From the NCBI GenBank assembly GCA_029098225.1, contig JAQXNX010000011.1:156730-220729 (forward strand): 64,000 nucleotides of DNA, written 5' to 3'. The notes beneath the pieces were generated by a model. That model was given only the letters and a program-made list of their open reading frames with translations, searched no databases and was not told the origin of the DNA. The stretch comes from Spirochaetales bacterium. GTDB taxonomy: Bacteria > Spirochaetota > Spirochaetia > Treponematales > Treponemataceae. Both the position numbers and the translations under genes were made by a program. Shown here in pieces: positions 7,965-17,615 of the stretch. Every line of letters begins with the position of its first letter. Positions within the stretch are counted from its first letter, which is position 1.

Positions 7965-9761
7965 TTATAGATAATCCAGAATAAAATTTAAACCAGTGTC
8001 GCCGTGAATCTTATATTTTTTATTAAAAGAATCAAGATCCTTATAAAATTCTTTTTCTGCCTTAATTGTAAGACAGCCTTGTTTAAATCCAAGATTCCTT
8101 TTAAATCTTGAAAGTCCATTATCATTTAAACTCATTCCACCATACAAAATTACAAAATCATTACTGTACATTTTATGAAGCGCATCCTGTGCAAATGCAA
8201 AAAGATAATTCATTACTCCATAAGTCAGATAATCAGCATGACCTAATATTTTTACAGTATGAAAAATTCTGTCTCCATATAATTCATACATCATATAGGC
8301 TGCAAGCTTTCCTTCTTTTGTAAAACATCCGAAGGTATGAATAGTCTGTCCAACAGAAGTTACAAGTGATTGTCGGGGCTTTAATGCACTTACATAATCA
8401 CCTGTCATTTTTACTCCCTGTCGGAATTCTTTAGAGGTATTGATTAAGTGGATTTCTTCAAGATAATCATCATAATTTATTTCTTTACAGGTAAATTCAT
8501 TTTTTAATGCTTTACGAATATTTTTTCTGATGTCTGATCTTATAACTTCATTAAAATAAGTATCATAATCATATTCCAAAGGAAAGTAAGCCATATCAAG
8601 ATCGTATAACATTTTCTGTTTACCGTGAGATTTTGGAATAGAAGCAACCGGAGTTTTAAAATATTGGAAAAATTCCGCAAAAAAAGAAAGCTGATATAAA
8701 TACTGTTTAGAAGAACGATCAGAAAGCGGAATAATAAAAACCGGTGTTTTGGTTTTTAATGCATTTCTTTTATAATGAATTCTTTTTATTAAAGAAAAAG
8801 GAAATTTAATACATGACTTAATAAACTTTTTTATTTTTCTAAGACACTTTTTTATTAAAGGCTCTTTAATAATTTTTGCTGCCTTTTTAATATAGTTTGT
8901 ACCAAAAGCTTTAATAAGATTATTTTCATAAAGAGAAATAATTTTATTTTCACCTTCAGATTTAAGTTTTTCAAAAATGCTTAGATTTTCAGCAGCCAGA
9001 AGATTTTGAGCAATCATTTTTTTATATTTTTTGTTTCCATGAATACGAATAATTTCTTCTGCAAATTTATTGTATATGTTACAGCGGCCAATAAAATCCT
9101 TTTCAATGCTTTTAGAAATTGCATCCTCTGCACCAACTTCATAATCAAATAGAGCTTCATTTATATGAACAAACTTTCCGCCAGCCCCTGCAAGCCTTAT
9201 AGAAGTATTCCATTCCTGATAGCTTGGAACCGATTCATCAAGTAGAGAGATTTTTTCAAGCAGAGCTTTTGAACATAAAAGACTTTGAAACATTGGCCCG
9301 GAAGTAACAAGAAGATCCCGGTAAGAATTGTCCTCTGAAATATCAGGCAAAGCCCAATACTTTTTATCATTTGTTCCGGCCTTTACAGTATTGCAGTCGC
9401 TGTAAATAACAAGATCAAAATCAAAATTATTTTTTTCAAGGATTTTTAGTTCTTTTTCAATTTTTTGATTTGCCCATAAGTCATCACTGTCGTTGAACAT
9501 AATCCATTCAAATTTCGCAGCAAGAATACCGGCGTTACGTGCAGCCTGAGCACCATGTTTTTCATCAGTCTGCTTAATTACTCTGACTCGTTCATCTTTT
9601 GCAGCATATTCTTCACAAAGCTGCAAAGATGAATCTGTAGAATGATCATCAACAAGAATTAATTCAAAATCCTTGTATGACTGAGAAAGGATTGAATCAA
9701 CACATTTAGAAAGTGTATGCGCGCGATTGTGAACCGGAATTATTATTGAAAAAGAAGTCAT
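7965..9761 (-). CDS. GT2 glycosyltransferase fused to a FemAB/GNAT-like acyltransferase domain
   Basis: A two-domain protein of 598 residues. Residues 1-230 are a GT2 domain (SIIIPVHNRAHTLSKCV, LVDDHSTDSS, DSDD, EWNTSIRLA). After a basic, probably amphipathic linker (about 285-340), the C-terminal part resembles a GNAT/FemAB-type acyltransferase: KEFRQGVKMTG, KEGKLAAYMMYELYG, TYGVMNYLFAFAQDA and a final FKRNLGFKQGCL. This suggests sugar transfer coupled to acyl or aminoacyl decoration of the same acceptor. AAGGAC precedes the ATG, and a promoter is visible at 9791-9819. Donors are unknown. Confidence 0.78.
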   Translation of the reverse strand: MTSFSIIIPVHNRAHTLSKCVDSILSQSYKDFELILVDDHSTDSSLQLCEEYAAKDERVRVIKQTDEKHGAQAARNAGILAAKFEWIMFNDSDDLWANQKIEKELKILEKNNFDFDLVIYSDCNTVKAGTNDKKYWALPDISEDNSYRDLLVTSGPMFQSLLCSKALLEKISLLDESVPSYQEWNTSIRLAGAGGKFVHINEALFDYEVGAEDAISKSIEKDFIGRCNIYNKFAEEIIRIHGNKKYKKMIAQNLLAAENLSIFEKLKSEGENKIISLYENNLIKAFGTNYIKKAAKIIKEPLIKKCLRKIKKFIKSCIKFPFSLIKRIHYKRNALKTKTPVFIIPLSDRSSKQYLYQLSFFAEFFQYFKTPVASIPKSHGKQKMLYDLDMAYFPLEYDYDTYFNEVIRSDIRKNIRKALKNEFTCKEINYDDYLEEIHLINTSKEFRQGVKMTGDYVSALKPRQSLVTSVGQTIHTFGCFTKEGKLAAYMMYELYGDRIFHTVKILGHADYLTYGVMNYLFAFAQDALHKMYSNDFVILYGGMSLNDNGLSRFKRNLGFKQGCLTIKAEKEFYKDLDSFNKKYKIHGDTGLNFILDYL

Positions 9762-9790
9762 TTTTGAGTCCTTAATTGTTGTATTATTTT

Positions 9791-9819
9791 AATATAACAC
9801 AAACAGGCAGATATTACAA
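9791..9819 (-). promoter_or_regulatory. Sigma-70-type promoter for the 9761 gene
   Basis: On the minus strand TTGTAA (9819-9814) and TATATT (9796-9791) are separated by 17 nt. Transcription would start near 9784, giving a leader of about 22 nt to the ATG at 9761. The -35 hexamer overlaps the stop codon of the upstream GT2 gene. Confidence 0.5.
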
Positions 9820-10782
9820 TTTTGATAAAATCCTGTTGAGAAGGCTTTTTAATTTATTATTAAAACGAACATTTAATTTACTTGATTTCTGTTCTTCCTG
9901 TTTTTTCAATTCATTGATTTTATTTACTTCAGATTCCGGCAGCTGTAAATTACTATTATGTTCAATGTTATAAAAAACATGATTAATATAATCCAAATAA
10001 AATTGATAAACAAAACTGTTTCTTGAAACTTTCATGTTATTTATATAATCAGAAATTGCAGTAAGTACTTTTATCAAATCACATAATTTTTCTACAGTAA
10101 AGGAAGAAGTCATTGTGCTGCCGGATGCAATTCTCCTGTGATAAGCCGAATACTCTATATTACGCAGAGACTCACATTCCGCTAATGCAATCAAAGAAAA
10201 ATCGGTATCTTCGTACAAACAGTTTTCACGGAAAGAAAATTTAGAAATATAATCCCGTCTTGAAATATAAGAACATGGTGAAACAGTAAAATGTCCGTTC
10301 AACTTTTCAAAATCAATTTTCGGATTTAAATTTATATTCATCGGCCACTGGTAATAATATATATCTTCAATATATTTTCTTTCGTCAGGTAAAGAAGCAT
10401 TGTCTGAATCTATAAAGCTTACAAGATTAAATGTTAGAATCTGAACATTATTTTTTTCTGCAGTATCATAAAGAAGCTGGCATGCTTCTTTATTTATAAA
10501 ATCATCGCTGTCAATAAACCAGATATATTTACCGGAAGCTTCCTTAAGGCCACGGTTTCTGGCAGCCCCCTGCCTCATATTTTTTTCCTGACGGAATATT
10601 TTTATTCGTGAATCCGTTTTTTCATAGTCCTGAAGAATTTTCCATGAATCATCAGTCGAGCAATCATCTATACAAATAATTTCAATTTCTTTAAGAGTTT
10701 GATTAATAACGGAATCAAGACATTCAGGAAGATATTTAGAAGTATTATAAACAGGAATGATTATGGAAAGTTTAGGCAGCAT
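9814..10782 (-). CDS. GT2-family glycosyltransferase
   Basis: An inverting GT-A fold transferase of 322 residues. It has the standard GT2 beginning SIIIPVYNTSKYLPECLDSV, then CIDDCSTDDSW and the metal-binding FIDSDDFI, with the acceptor-side ENCLYEDTDF further on. The C-terminus is lysine-rich without a predicted membrane segment. An excellent AAGGAGG site stands 7 nt before the ATG. A promoter for the next gene begins at its stop. Typical of enzymes that build the repeat unit; the donor cannot be told. Confidence 0.88.
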   Translation of the reverse strand: MLPKLSIIIPVYNTSKYLPECLDSVINQTLKEIEIICIDDCSTDDSWKILQDYEKTDSRIKIFRQEKNMRQGAARNRGLKEASGKYIWFIDSDDFINKEACQLLYDTAEKNNVQILTFNLVSFIDSDNASLPDERKYIEDIYYYQWPMNINLNPKIDFEKLNGHFTVSPCSYISRRDYISKFSFRENCLYEDTDFSLIALAECESLRNIEYSAYHRRIASGSTMTSSFTVEKLCDLIKVLTAISDYINNMKVSRNSFVYQFYLDYINHVFYNIEHNSNLQLPESEVNKINELKKQEEQKSSKLNVRFNNKLKSLLNRILSKL

Positions 10783-10815
10783 TATGCAACCTCCTTAAAG
10801 GAAGCTGCAAATTGA

Positions 10816-12006
10816 CTATTGAATAGTCTGTACCCCCCCACTATACATAATTATAGTATTGTAAATCAGAATTTCTTCTTTTACACAATTCTCCCATGTA
10901 TATTTTTTTACACTATCTGCTATTTCTTTTGAATTATGTTCTGTATTTAGCCATTTAATTATTGAATCTGAAAAATCTTGAATAAAATTTTCACTTTCTG
11001 GAATACAAATTCCATTTTTACCAACGGCTTCGGCGATTCCTCCATTATCTGCTGCAACTACACCAACCCCACATGATTGAGCTTCAATTGCAACACATCC
11101 AAAACCATCATTACGACTTGGAAATAAAAGAACATCAAATTTTTTCATATATTCACCAACTTCCTCTGGAGGAACAGCAGGAATAAAATCTACATAATTA
11201 GTTAAATTATATTTACAGGTTTGTGCTTTTAAATAAGGCAATAAATCTCCATCACCACAACCAACAATCATAAGTTTTGCAGATGGAAGTTTTTTATGTA
11301 AAAGTTTTAAAACAAGAGGTAATATATCAGCTCGTTTAACAAAAGTTACATGCCCAACAAAACCAAGAATAATATTATCGGAAGTTTTTTTAATATCTGA
11401 TTCTGGATTATATTTGAAAATCATTTTATCAACTCCATTATAAATAACAGAGCAATTATTTTTTGAATATCCCAATGATCTTGCATAATTTAGCAAATAT
11501 TTTGAAATAAAAATACAATGGTCTGCATTATTTAAAATATTCATTGCATTTTTAATAGCCATAGAATCATACGATGTTATTTCATGTAAATCACTTCCAT
11601 GTACAGTTATGACATATGGAATATTAAATAGTTTTTTAAATTCAGGAAGCCTCTCAGTAAACCATAAAAAATGTCCATGAATCAAATCATATTTCTGCTT
11701 TTTATACCATTTATAAAATTGTTTATAATTAAAAAATCTGAGTTTATTGAAATAGCTGTATGAATATTTTTCAGTTGAATATGTAAGTAATTTATTTTTC
11801 GAAATTAAAAACTTAACTAAATTTTTTAATTTCCTTATAAAATTACCTTTCTGATTTTCTTTATAAAATTCTACAAATCCGCCCTGAACTAAATTTACTT
11901 CATAACCTTGTTTTTGTAATTCAATAATTCTTTGTAAAACAAAAGGACATAAAGAAGGATGTTCATAAGTTGGAGCTGCTGAAAATATAAGAATTTTTTT
12001 ATTCAT
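10816..12006 (-). CDS. GT4-family glycosyltransferase
   Basis: A 396-residue GT-B enzyme. Motifs include TVHGSDLHEIT in the N-terminal half, then ILGFVGHVTFVKRAD, LMIVGCGDGDLLPYL, and the donor-binding LLFPSRNDGFGCVAIEAQSCG with its E-x7-E glutamates. A basic loop around FIRKLKNLVKFLISK could associate with the membrane. A GAGGAA site precedes the ATG, and the GT2 gene upstream ends 6 nt away. Probably transfers a hexose or amino-sugar to the growing lipid-linked glycan. Confidence 0.9.
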   Translation of the reverse strand: MNKKILIFSAAPTYEHPSLCPFVLQRIIELQKQGYEVNLVQGGFVEFYKENQKGNFIRKLKNLVKFLISKNKLLTYSTEKYSYSYFNKLRFFNYKQFYKWYKKQKYDLIHGHFLWFTERLPEFKKLFNIPYVITVHGSDLHEITSYDSMAIKNAMNILNNADHCIFISKYLLNYARSLGYSKNNCSVIYNGVDKMIFKYNPESDIKKTSDNIILGFVGHVTFVKRADILPLVLKLLHKKLPSAKLMIVGCGDGDLLPYLKAQTCKYNLTNYVDFIPAVPPEEVGEYMKKFDVLLFPSRNDGFGCVAIEAQSCGVGVVAADNGGIAEAVGKNGICIPESENFIQDFSDSIIKWLNTEHNSKEIADSVKKYTWENCVKEEILIYNTIIMYSGGVQTIQ

Positions 12007-12012
12007 AATTCC

Positions 12013-13101
12013 TCAACGATAATGAAGTTTTTTGATAATTCTTTTTAGCAGAAATCTTATACACATTTTTACTTGATTAAAAAAAGGTGCATATATAAAT
12101 TTTTCATATGCAGAAAGCTTATCGTTAATACTAGTTAAATCATAATAATTGTTTTTAGAAATTTCCAACAAATCCTTAAATTGAAAATTATTATATTCAT
12201 GAAGTTTGCTTAAATTTTCAGGATCATCAAAAAAGTTTATTAATGTTTTATACCCCCATTGTCTTTTTTCCAGATTATCTGATTTTAATATTTCCGTTGC
12301 TAAAAAGTATGGAATTAAATTTTTATCTTTAATCTGATTTTCCTGTAATCCCAGTATCAGTTCTGCTAATCTTGCATCGTTTATTTGCAGGAATGTATTC
12401 ATTAAATATTCTTCTTCAAGACGATAACGGTTTTCGCCGCCAATGTTCATTCCGGAAAGACTGACAGATTCTTCATTTTGGAATCGGTAATAAACATAAT
12501 AGTCTTTTAATAATTCGCAGTCTGTATTTAACAAAAGTTTTATATGCCACTGATAATCCTGATGCTGAATAATTGCAAAATTAAATGGGAGAAGCAGTTT
12601 GTAAAAATTTCTTCTAATTGCAAAACCTGGAGAAAACAAACAGTTACCTTTGTAGAACATATGGTTAAGTAAACCGATTCTGTCTAAATCAGGCAAATCC
12701 CAGTTTCCGTTTGGATTGTTTTCATAATCAATTATTTGAAGTGAAGAATATATAACACCGACATTTTCTTTTTGAGAAAAAACTTCTACAATTCTTGCAA
12801 AATAATCTTCACGAATTGCATCATCAGAAGCAAGGTCAACAATGATTTCTCCTTTAGAAAGAGAAAAAGCACGAGGTGTTACTACCCCCTGCCCTCCGTT
12901 AAATTCCTGCTCATAAAAATGAATTCTTTCATCAGTGAACTTTTTAATTTCTCTAACATTTCCATCTGTTGAACAGTCATCAATTATAATAAGTTCCCAG
13001 TTTGTATATGTCTGTTTCAAAAGGCTGTTAATAAAATATCCGACATATTTTTCGTGATTAAATGAGGAACATAAAACTGAAATAAGAGGATTCTTTATCA
13101 T
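12013..13101 (-). CDS. GT2-family glycosyltransferase
   Basis: A 362-residue GT2 enzyme. SVLCSSFNHEKYV opens the nucleotide-binding half, with IIDDCSTDGN and an aspartate-rich DLASDDAIREDYF as the DXD equivalent. The central QHQDYQWHIKLL matches the acceptor-side ED/QxxxxK region. The C-terminus ends in basic residues (CIRFLLKRIIKKLHYR) that may bind the membrane surface. It begins 2 nt after the stop of the GT10-like gene. Specificity unknown. Confidence 0.86.
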   Translation of the reverse strand: MIKNPLISVLCSSFNHEKYVGYFINSLLKQTYTNWELIIIDDCSTDGNVREIKKFTDERIHFYEQEFNGGQGVVTPRAFSLSKGEIIVDLASDDAIREDYFARIVEVFSQKENVGVIYSSLQIIDYENNPNGNWDLPDLDRIGLLNHMFYKGNCLFSPGFAIRRNFYKLLLPFNFAIIQHQDYQWHIKLLLNTDCELLKDYYVYYRFQNEESVSLSGMNIGGENRYRLEEEYLMNTFLQINDARLAELILGLQENQIKDKNLIPYFLATEILKSDNLEKRQWGYKTLINFFDDPENLSKLHEYNNFQFKDLLEISKNNYYDLTSINDKLSAYEKFIYAPFFNQVKMCIRFLLKRIIKKLHYR

Positions 13102-13103
13102 TT

Positions 13104-14132
13104 TTAATCTTTTATATACTTATCATAAATAAAATTATCAAAAACATTCAGATGTTTCAACACTCTGTTATAATTGTCTTTAACAGCATCCAGACGCGAA
13201 AGATAATTTTCTTCTGTACATTGCTTTAAAACATCTTCCAGACGGTCAAAATCAGATGGTGATATTTTAATAATTCCATCTTCGTTAAAGAACTTACCTA
13301 TTTTTTCGGCACCAAGATAAATTGGAATTGTCATTGCGGCAAAGCAGCTTGTAATTTTTTCTGTAAAATAATATGCCTTAACGTCGTTTTCAATAATGAT
13401 TGAATAACGATATGGAGCAAAGACATGATCGATTTTATCAAGAAAAGGACCTCCATCAAAAGTTCCATATGTATCTGCAAGATTCTGTTCTTTACATTTT
13501 TTTGCTATTGCAATTCTAAGCTTATGATATTCAGAAATATTCTGACGCGATGCCATTATAGAAATATTTTTTGTTTTATATTTATAGGCATCAGTAGTCA
13601 TCGTTCCGCCATATTTTTCAGAACCGAACCATGGACCTGTACAGAATGGAACAAAACGTGCTTTTTCAATTTTATCTAATATTTTTTCTGAAAAAGTAAA
13701 AATATAATCAAAGTCTTTTTCAAGACCTTTATTTTTATCAAAAATATCATATGTTTCAGGAAGAACAGTTTCGCTTTCAGGAAAATATGCATATTTTTTA
13801 TCCGGTTTGCCACATTGTTCAAACAAGTTTACCTGAGAATAAAAATGTTTTTTCAATCCAAAATTGTATCTATCAAAGAAAACTCTATCTGATTTTAAAT
13901 ATGGAGAATGAGCACTTAAATCATCACGTAAATAAATACATTCTAATCTTTCCCCTTTTTTATTAAATATATCTGCAGGAGTTTGATCAAAAGGTGCTGA
14001 AAGATTATATTTTGGAACATAAAACTTTCCATATATTTCATGATACAAAGCTCCGCCGTTTTCCATTGGAGGCTCCGGATGCAAAAGACGCTGCTTTGTA
14101 ATTCTTAAAATTTTTATAGGATTTTTTGTCAT
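13104..14132 (-). CDS. GT10-type alpha-1,3-fucosyltransferase-like enzyme
   Basis: A protein of about 342 residues whose C-terminal half matches GT10 fucosyltransferases: SIIIENDVKAYYFTEKI followed by AMTIPIYLGAEKIGKFF corresponds to the conserved donor-binding segment (FxN-x-x-DYVTEK in the family). If the match holds, it transfers L-fucose or a related 6-deoxysugar from GDP. I chose the ATG at 14132, which has GGAG 5 nt upstream. The frame is open to another ATG at 14171, but that one has no ribosome site and overlaps the upstream aminotransferase. No GDP-fucose synthesis genes are in the window. Confidence 0.8.
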   Translation of the reverse strand: MTKNPIKILRITKQRLLHPEPPMENGGALYHEIYGKFYVPKYNLSAPFDQTPADIFNKKGERLECIYLRDDLSAHSPYLKSDRVFFDRYNFGLKKHFYSQVNLFEQCGKPDKKYAYFPESETVLPETYDIFDKNKGLEKDFDYIFTFSEKILDKIEKARFVPFCTGPWFGSEKYGGTMTTDAYKYKTKNISIMASRQNISEYHKLRIAIAKKCKEQNLADTYGTFDGGPFLDKIDHVFAPYRYSIIIENDVKAYYFTEKITSCFAAMTIPIYLGAEKIGKFFNEDGIIKISPSDFDRLEDVLKQCTEENYLSRLDAVKDNYNRVLKHLNVFDNFIYDKYIKD

Positions 14133-14161
14133 AAGAACTCCATAAGTATAAGAGAGCAAGC

Positions 14162-15265
14162 TTATCTCCATTCATTAATTGTTTTAATCACATACTCAAC
14201 CTGCTCGTCTGTAAGACATGGACTCATAGGAAGACTGAGTTCTTCGCGGTGAATGCGTTCTGTAACCGGCAGGATAAGATTATTCCATTCTTTATAACAT
14301 TCCTGTTTATGAGGTGGAATCGGATAATGAATATTTGTGCCGATTTCTTTAGACTCAAGATATTTCTGAAGTTCATCACGGTTTTTGCAGAGAACAGGGA
14401 AAATATGAAATACATGAGAATTCCAGTCTTTAATCTGCGGTAAAATGATTTCAGGATTTTTTATTCCTTCAATATATCGTCGGGCAACAGATTTTCTAAG
14501 CTCTACATCTTCATCAAGATGCTTAAGCTTTACATCAAGAATGGCAGCCTGAATCTCGTCTATGCGGCTGTTACGACCAGTATACTGGAATACGTATTTT
14601 TTTGAACTTCCGTAATTCGCAAGGCTTCTGATTGCCTTTGCAAGCTGTTCATCGTTTGTTGTAACTCCACCAGCATCACCAAGAGCTCCAAGATTTTTTC
14701 CGGGATAAAAGCTGTGACCGGCTGCATCTCCAAGGCTTCCTGTTTTTTTCCCTTTATACATACAGCCATGGGCCTGAGCATTATCTTCAATCAGTTTGAT
14801 ATTATATTTTTTGCAAAGCTGCCCTATTTTTTCTGTATATGCACATTGACCATAAAGATGAACAATAGTAATTGCCCTTGTTCGTTCAGTGATTCTTTCT
14901 TCAATCAAACTGTCATCAATCTGAAGTGTATTAATATCCGGCTCTACAAGGACAGGAACAAGTCCATTTTCAGTAATGGCAAGAATTGTTGCAATAAAAG
15001 TATTTGCAGGAACAATAACCTCATCACCAGGCTGCATGACGCCAAGCTCAATATAAGCACGGAAAATCCATACAAGGGCATCAAGACCGTTTGCACAGCC
15101 TATGCAATATTTTGTACCTACATAATTTGCATAATTTTTTTCAAACCTTTCAGTTTCTTCTCCCTGTAGATACCAACCGCTGTCAATAACACGCAGAGCT
15201 GCTTCGTGGATTTCAGATTTGTATTTATTTGTTACATCTTTTAAACTTAGAAATGGTACTTGCAT
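14162..15265 (-). CDS. DegT/DnrJ/EryC1 sugar aminotransferase, FdtB/QdtB-like
   Basis: A PLP aminotransferase of about 367 residues. The lysine is in [17 protein letters not shown], and the N-terminal [15 protein letters not shown] closely recalls 3-aminotransferases acting on dTDP-3-keto-6-deoxyhexoses (FdtB, QdtB). Start at 15265 is chosen because AAGGAA precedes that ATG; an upstream ATG at 15328 would give a non-homologous 21-residue extension overlapping the caspase-like gene. Its product is likely a 3-amino-3,6-dideoxyhexose. The cupin at 4075 could be the isomerase partner, but it lacks clear FdtA motifs. Confidence 0.84.
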   Translation of the reverse strand: MQVPFLSLKDVTNKYKSEIHEAALRVIDSGWYLQGEETERFEKNYANYVGTKYCIGCANGLDALVWIFRAYIELGVMQPGDEVIVPANTFIATILAITENGLVPVLVEPDINTLQIDDSLIEERITERTRAITIVHLYGQCAYTEKIGQLCKKYNIKLIEDNAQAHGCMYKGKKTGSLGDAAGHSFYPGKNLGALGDAGGVTTNDEQLAKAIRSLANYGSSKKYVFQYTGRNSRIDEIQAAILDVKLKHLDEDVELRKSVARRYIEGIKNPEIILPQIKDWNSHVFHIFPVLCKNRDELQKYLESKEIGTNIHYPIPPHKQECYKEWNNLILPVTERIHREELSLPMSPCLTDEQVEYVIKTINEWR

Positions 15266-15285
15266 GATTATTCCTTTATGTGTAT

Positions 15286-16158
15286 TTAATATTCTGTAGT
15301 CATTGCTATAGGAGCATTCAAAATCCATGCTTCTTGTACAGCATTCATTATAGATAATTTATTATCTATAGTTTCAATCTCTATTTCTGTTGATAACGTA
15401 GATTCTTGATTTCTAATTTTTAACAAAAGTTGCTCAATACCAATTATAGAATCTAATGTATTTTCTTTCTTCATTTCAAGAATTGCTTCATTAGTTTTTA
15501 CACTTGCATATTTAAAACTATCCATTACGGAATATTTATTATCGCCATCTATATCATCATTATGTAATATCCAATTAAAAACATTAATCAAAAATAAATT
15601 ACCAGTCCAAGAAACAGATTCTGAAAGTTGTGTTAAATGACTATAACTTGGAAATAAACCTGTTGCTCCAATAGCAACCATGTTATTCATATGTTTCTCA
15701 TGATGATTTAAATGGCTTGATAAAGGCATATAATTAAAAATTCCAGCATAACATTGACCAAAATAAAAAATTGTTCGTTTTAGATTAGGTGCTGTTTGAA
15801 ACATATCGTAAAAAGAATATGGTTTAATCGGAATATCATTAAACATTCCCTGCGGTGAGCCATGTCCTGTAATAAATACTACTGCATTATGTTTTTTATT
15901 TTTTTTTAATACAACTTCTAATTGTGATGTTTCAAAAATTTCTTTTGGCATCGGAACAGAAAAAGTACTGAAACAATATTCTGTAACGGCAGGAATATTA
16001 TTATCAATAAATATATCAATATTAGAAGGATCTATTCCCTTTTTTAAAAGACATTTTACTCCAAACGCAATATCTTGAATATGACGTTCTTCTGTCTTAA
16101 CAGATTTTGCAGAAGGTAAAATAAATATCCATCGAGTTCTATTACTTATAAGGCCCAT
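15286..16158 (-). CDS. Caspase-fold (clan CD, C13-like) protease homologue
   Basis: A 290-residue protein with the clan CD catalytic layout. The histidine is His99 in [10 protein letters not shown] and the cysteine is Cys136 in [11 protein letters not shown], each after a hydrophobic strand and 37 residues apart, close to legumain-type enzymes. [17 protein letters not shown] (about 202-218) resembles the acidic loop seen in bacterial C13-like proteins. No signal peptide is visible, so it would act in the cytoplasm. It overlaps the 95-residue gene upstream by 13 nt. Its place among glycosyltransferases is unexplained; it may be a defence or cell-death effector, or a processing enzyme. Activity is an inference from the dyad. 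Confidence 0.72.
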   Translation of the reverse strand: MGLISNRTRWIFILPSAKSVKTEERHIQDIAFGVKCLLKKGIDPSNIDIFIDNNIPAVTEYCFSTFSVPMPKEIFETSQLEVVLKKNKKHNAVVFITGHGSPQGMFNDIPIKPYSFYDMFQTAPNLKRTIFYFGQCYAGIFNYMPLSSHLNHHEKHMNNMVAIGATGLFPSYSHLTQLSESVSWTGNLFLINVFNWILHNDDIDGDNKYSVMDSFKYASVKTNEAILEMKKENTLDSIIGIEQLLLKIRNQESTLSTEIEIETIDNKLSIMNAVQEAWILNAPIAMTTEY

Positions 16159-16433
16159 GATACTTTAAAATTATTACTCTCTACAGATCTCTTTATATCT
16201 GAAAAAAGAATCCTAGCTGTAGTCTTAATCTCATTAATATTATCAATTTTTTCAATCGGACTACCATTATCAGAAATTAAAAAATAAGATTTATCGGTTG
16301 ATAATAAATAATGGATTTCAGGCTTTTCAGCTATATCAACGGCATAAAGAAAGAATACTCCATTATTAATCAAATCCTTTGTCATTGCATTTAATGCGGA
16401 AAACTGTGTTGATTGCAATTCTTTAGTTTCCAT
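16146..16433 (-). CDS. Small unknown protein paired with the caspase-like protein
   Basis: A 95-residue protein I do not recognise. It has no transmembrane stretch, no cysteine pair and no DNA-binding motif. A mixed alpha/beta pattern is suggested by VFFLYAVDI, IHYLLSTDKSYFLIS and ARILFSDIKRSV. It overlaps the caspase-like gene by 13 nt, so the two are likely made together and may interact, for example as inhibitor, sensor or substrate. There is no good Shine-Dalgarno; the gene is preceded by a 61-bp AT-rich gap after the sulfotransferase-like gene. Confidence 0.6.
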   Translation of the reverse strand: METKELQSTQFSALNAMTKDLINNGVFFLYAVDIAEKPEIHYLLSTDKSYFLISDNGSPIEKIDNINEIKTTARILFSDIKRSVESNNFKVSWAL

Positions 16434-16494
16434 ATTTTTATTATCGCTTATTTTTTGTTGTTTGTAAATATAATGTTATATTTAATCTATGAAC

Positions 16495-17601
16495 TTATAC
16501 ATAACGTTTATGATTTTCTATATCATAACAGAATTCTTTTAGATTATCAAAAATATATTCTATTGGTTTCTGATTTTCAAGCTTACGCCACACGCCTGTA
16601 TTATTAATTGAAACATTAGGATTAAAATATTTGAATTTATCAACATGATCTTTTTCTTCAAGTCCAAGAAAATCCATAATCTTTTTTGCCTGGGTTTCAT
16701 AATCATTACAAAAATCGTCAAAGTTTGTAATTAAAGTATTTGGATCTGATTCATTTAAACATGGTATTGTATTCTGCTCCCAGTTTTTTACAAAAATTTC
16801 AGGATCTACAGGAACCCAATCATTTCCGGGAATAAGTCTAGCCCGTGCGTATACATCACGTGGATCAGAAAAATTATATATTACTTTGCAATCTCCTAAA
16901 TAATCATTAATTATTCCCTGATCTGGCCGGCCTATAGAGGTTAAGTTATCACAAACAAGATATTTGTTCGATGGAATATTTTTTAATATATCTATCAAGT
17001 ATTGCTTTGAAATATTTCTATATTCTTTTAATGAAATCTTTTTGGGAAAATATTCCACAGAAGATTCTGAACTATAAAAAGAGGTATTCATTATTTCTTT
17101 TACATATTTTTTTGATCTTTCAAGAAAATAATCATCAAAATATGGAATTGAATTTTTATAATATTCATAACAAACAGAAATAAATTGTTTAATAGCCGTA
17201 TTTCTTAATCTTGTACAATTGTTATAACAAATTCGTTCTAAATCTAAAATTCCACCAGGCTCCCTAAGAAAATCGAATTCGTAAGAATTTTCAATTCCTC
17301 TGTCAGGATTTTCTAAAGGTGCTACTCCTCCAATAGATGTACAATTACAGAATTCACCTAAAAAATCACCGACAGCAGACGAACCTGAAAAACAAACTCC
17401 ATCAATGCCTACTAATTTTTCATATTGATTTGCATTCGATGAAGTCAATTTATTTATATCTAAATCTTCAAAAAAAATTTTTTCTTTTTCAATTAATTTT
17501 TTGTCTTCAAAATTATATTCAGAAGAATTCCTTACAAATTCAATTCTTTCACGTTTCAGAAAAACTTTTACTAAATGCTTAGCTAATGTAATTATACTCA
17601 T
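16495..17601 (-). CDS. Sulfotransferase-like protein
   Basis: A 368-residue protein with a sulfotransferase-type outline. A P-loop-like GVCFSGSSAVGDFL (residues 69-82) matches the 5'-phosphosulfate loop. A 3'-phosphate element is recognisable in VIYNFSDPRDVYAR (240-253), where the arginine and aspartate match the family RDPRD pattern. NNTGVWRKLE near the C-terminus resembles the final G-x-W-K/R contact. It would transfer sulfate from PAPS to a sugar hydroxyl. Similarity is moderate and other P-loop kinases are possible. No PAPS synthesis genes are present in the window. Confidence 0.6.
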   Translation of the reverse strand: MSIITLAKHLVKVFLKRERIEFVRNSSEYNFEDKKLIEKEKIFFEDLDINKLTSSNANQYEKLVGIDGVCFSGSSAVGDFLGEFCNCTSIGGVAPLENPDRGIENSYEFDFLREPGGILDLERICYNNCTRLRNTAIKQFISVCYEYYKNSIPYFDDYFLERSKKYVKEIMNTSFYSSESSVEYFPKKISLKEYRNISKQYLIDILKNIPSNKYLVCDNLTSIGRPDQGIINDYLGDCKVIYNFSDPRDVYARARLIPGNDWVPVDPEIFVKNWEQNTIPCLNESDPNTLITNFDDFCNDYETQAKKIMDFLGLEEKDHVDKFKYFNPNVSINNTGVWRKLENQKPIEYIFDNLKEFCYDIENHKRYV

Positions 17602-17615
17602 CTTACCTCTTTAAT

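Noticed and set aside
14714..15169. Plus-strand open frame of 151 codons opposite the FdtB-like aminotransferase
   Set aside because: Cysteine-rich, low-complexity translation without homology features, fully antisense to a conserved gene, with no ribosome site.
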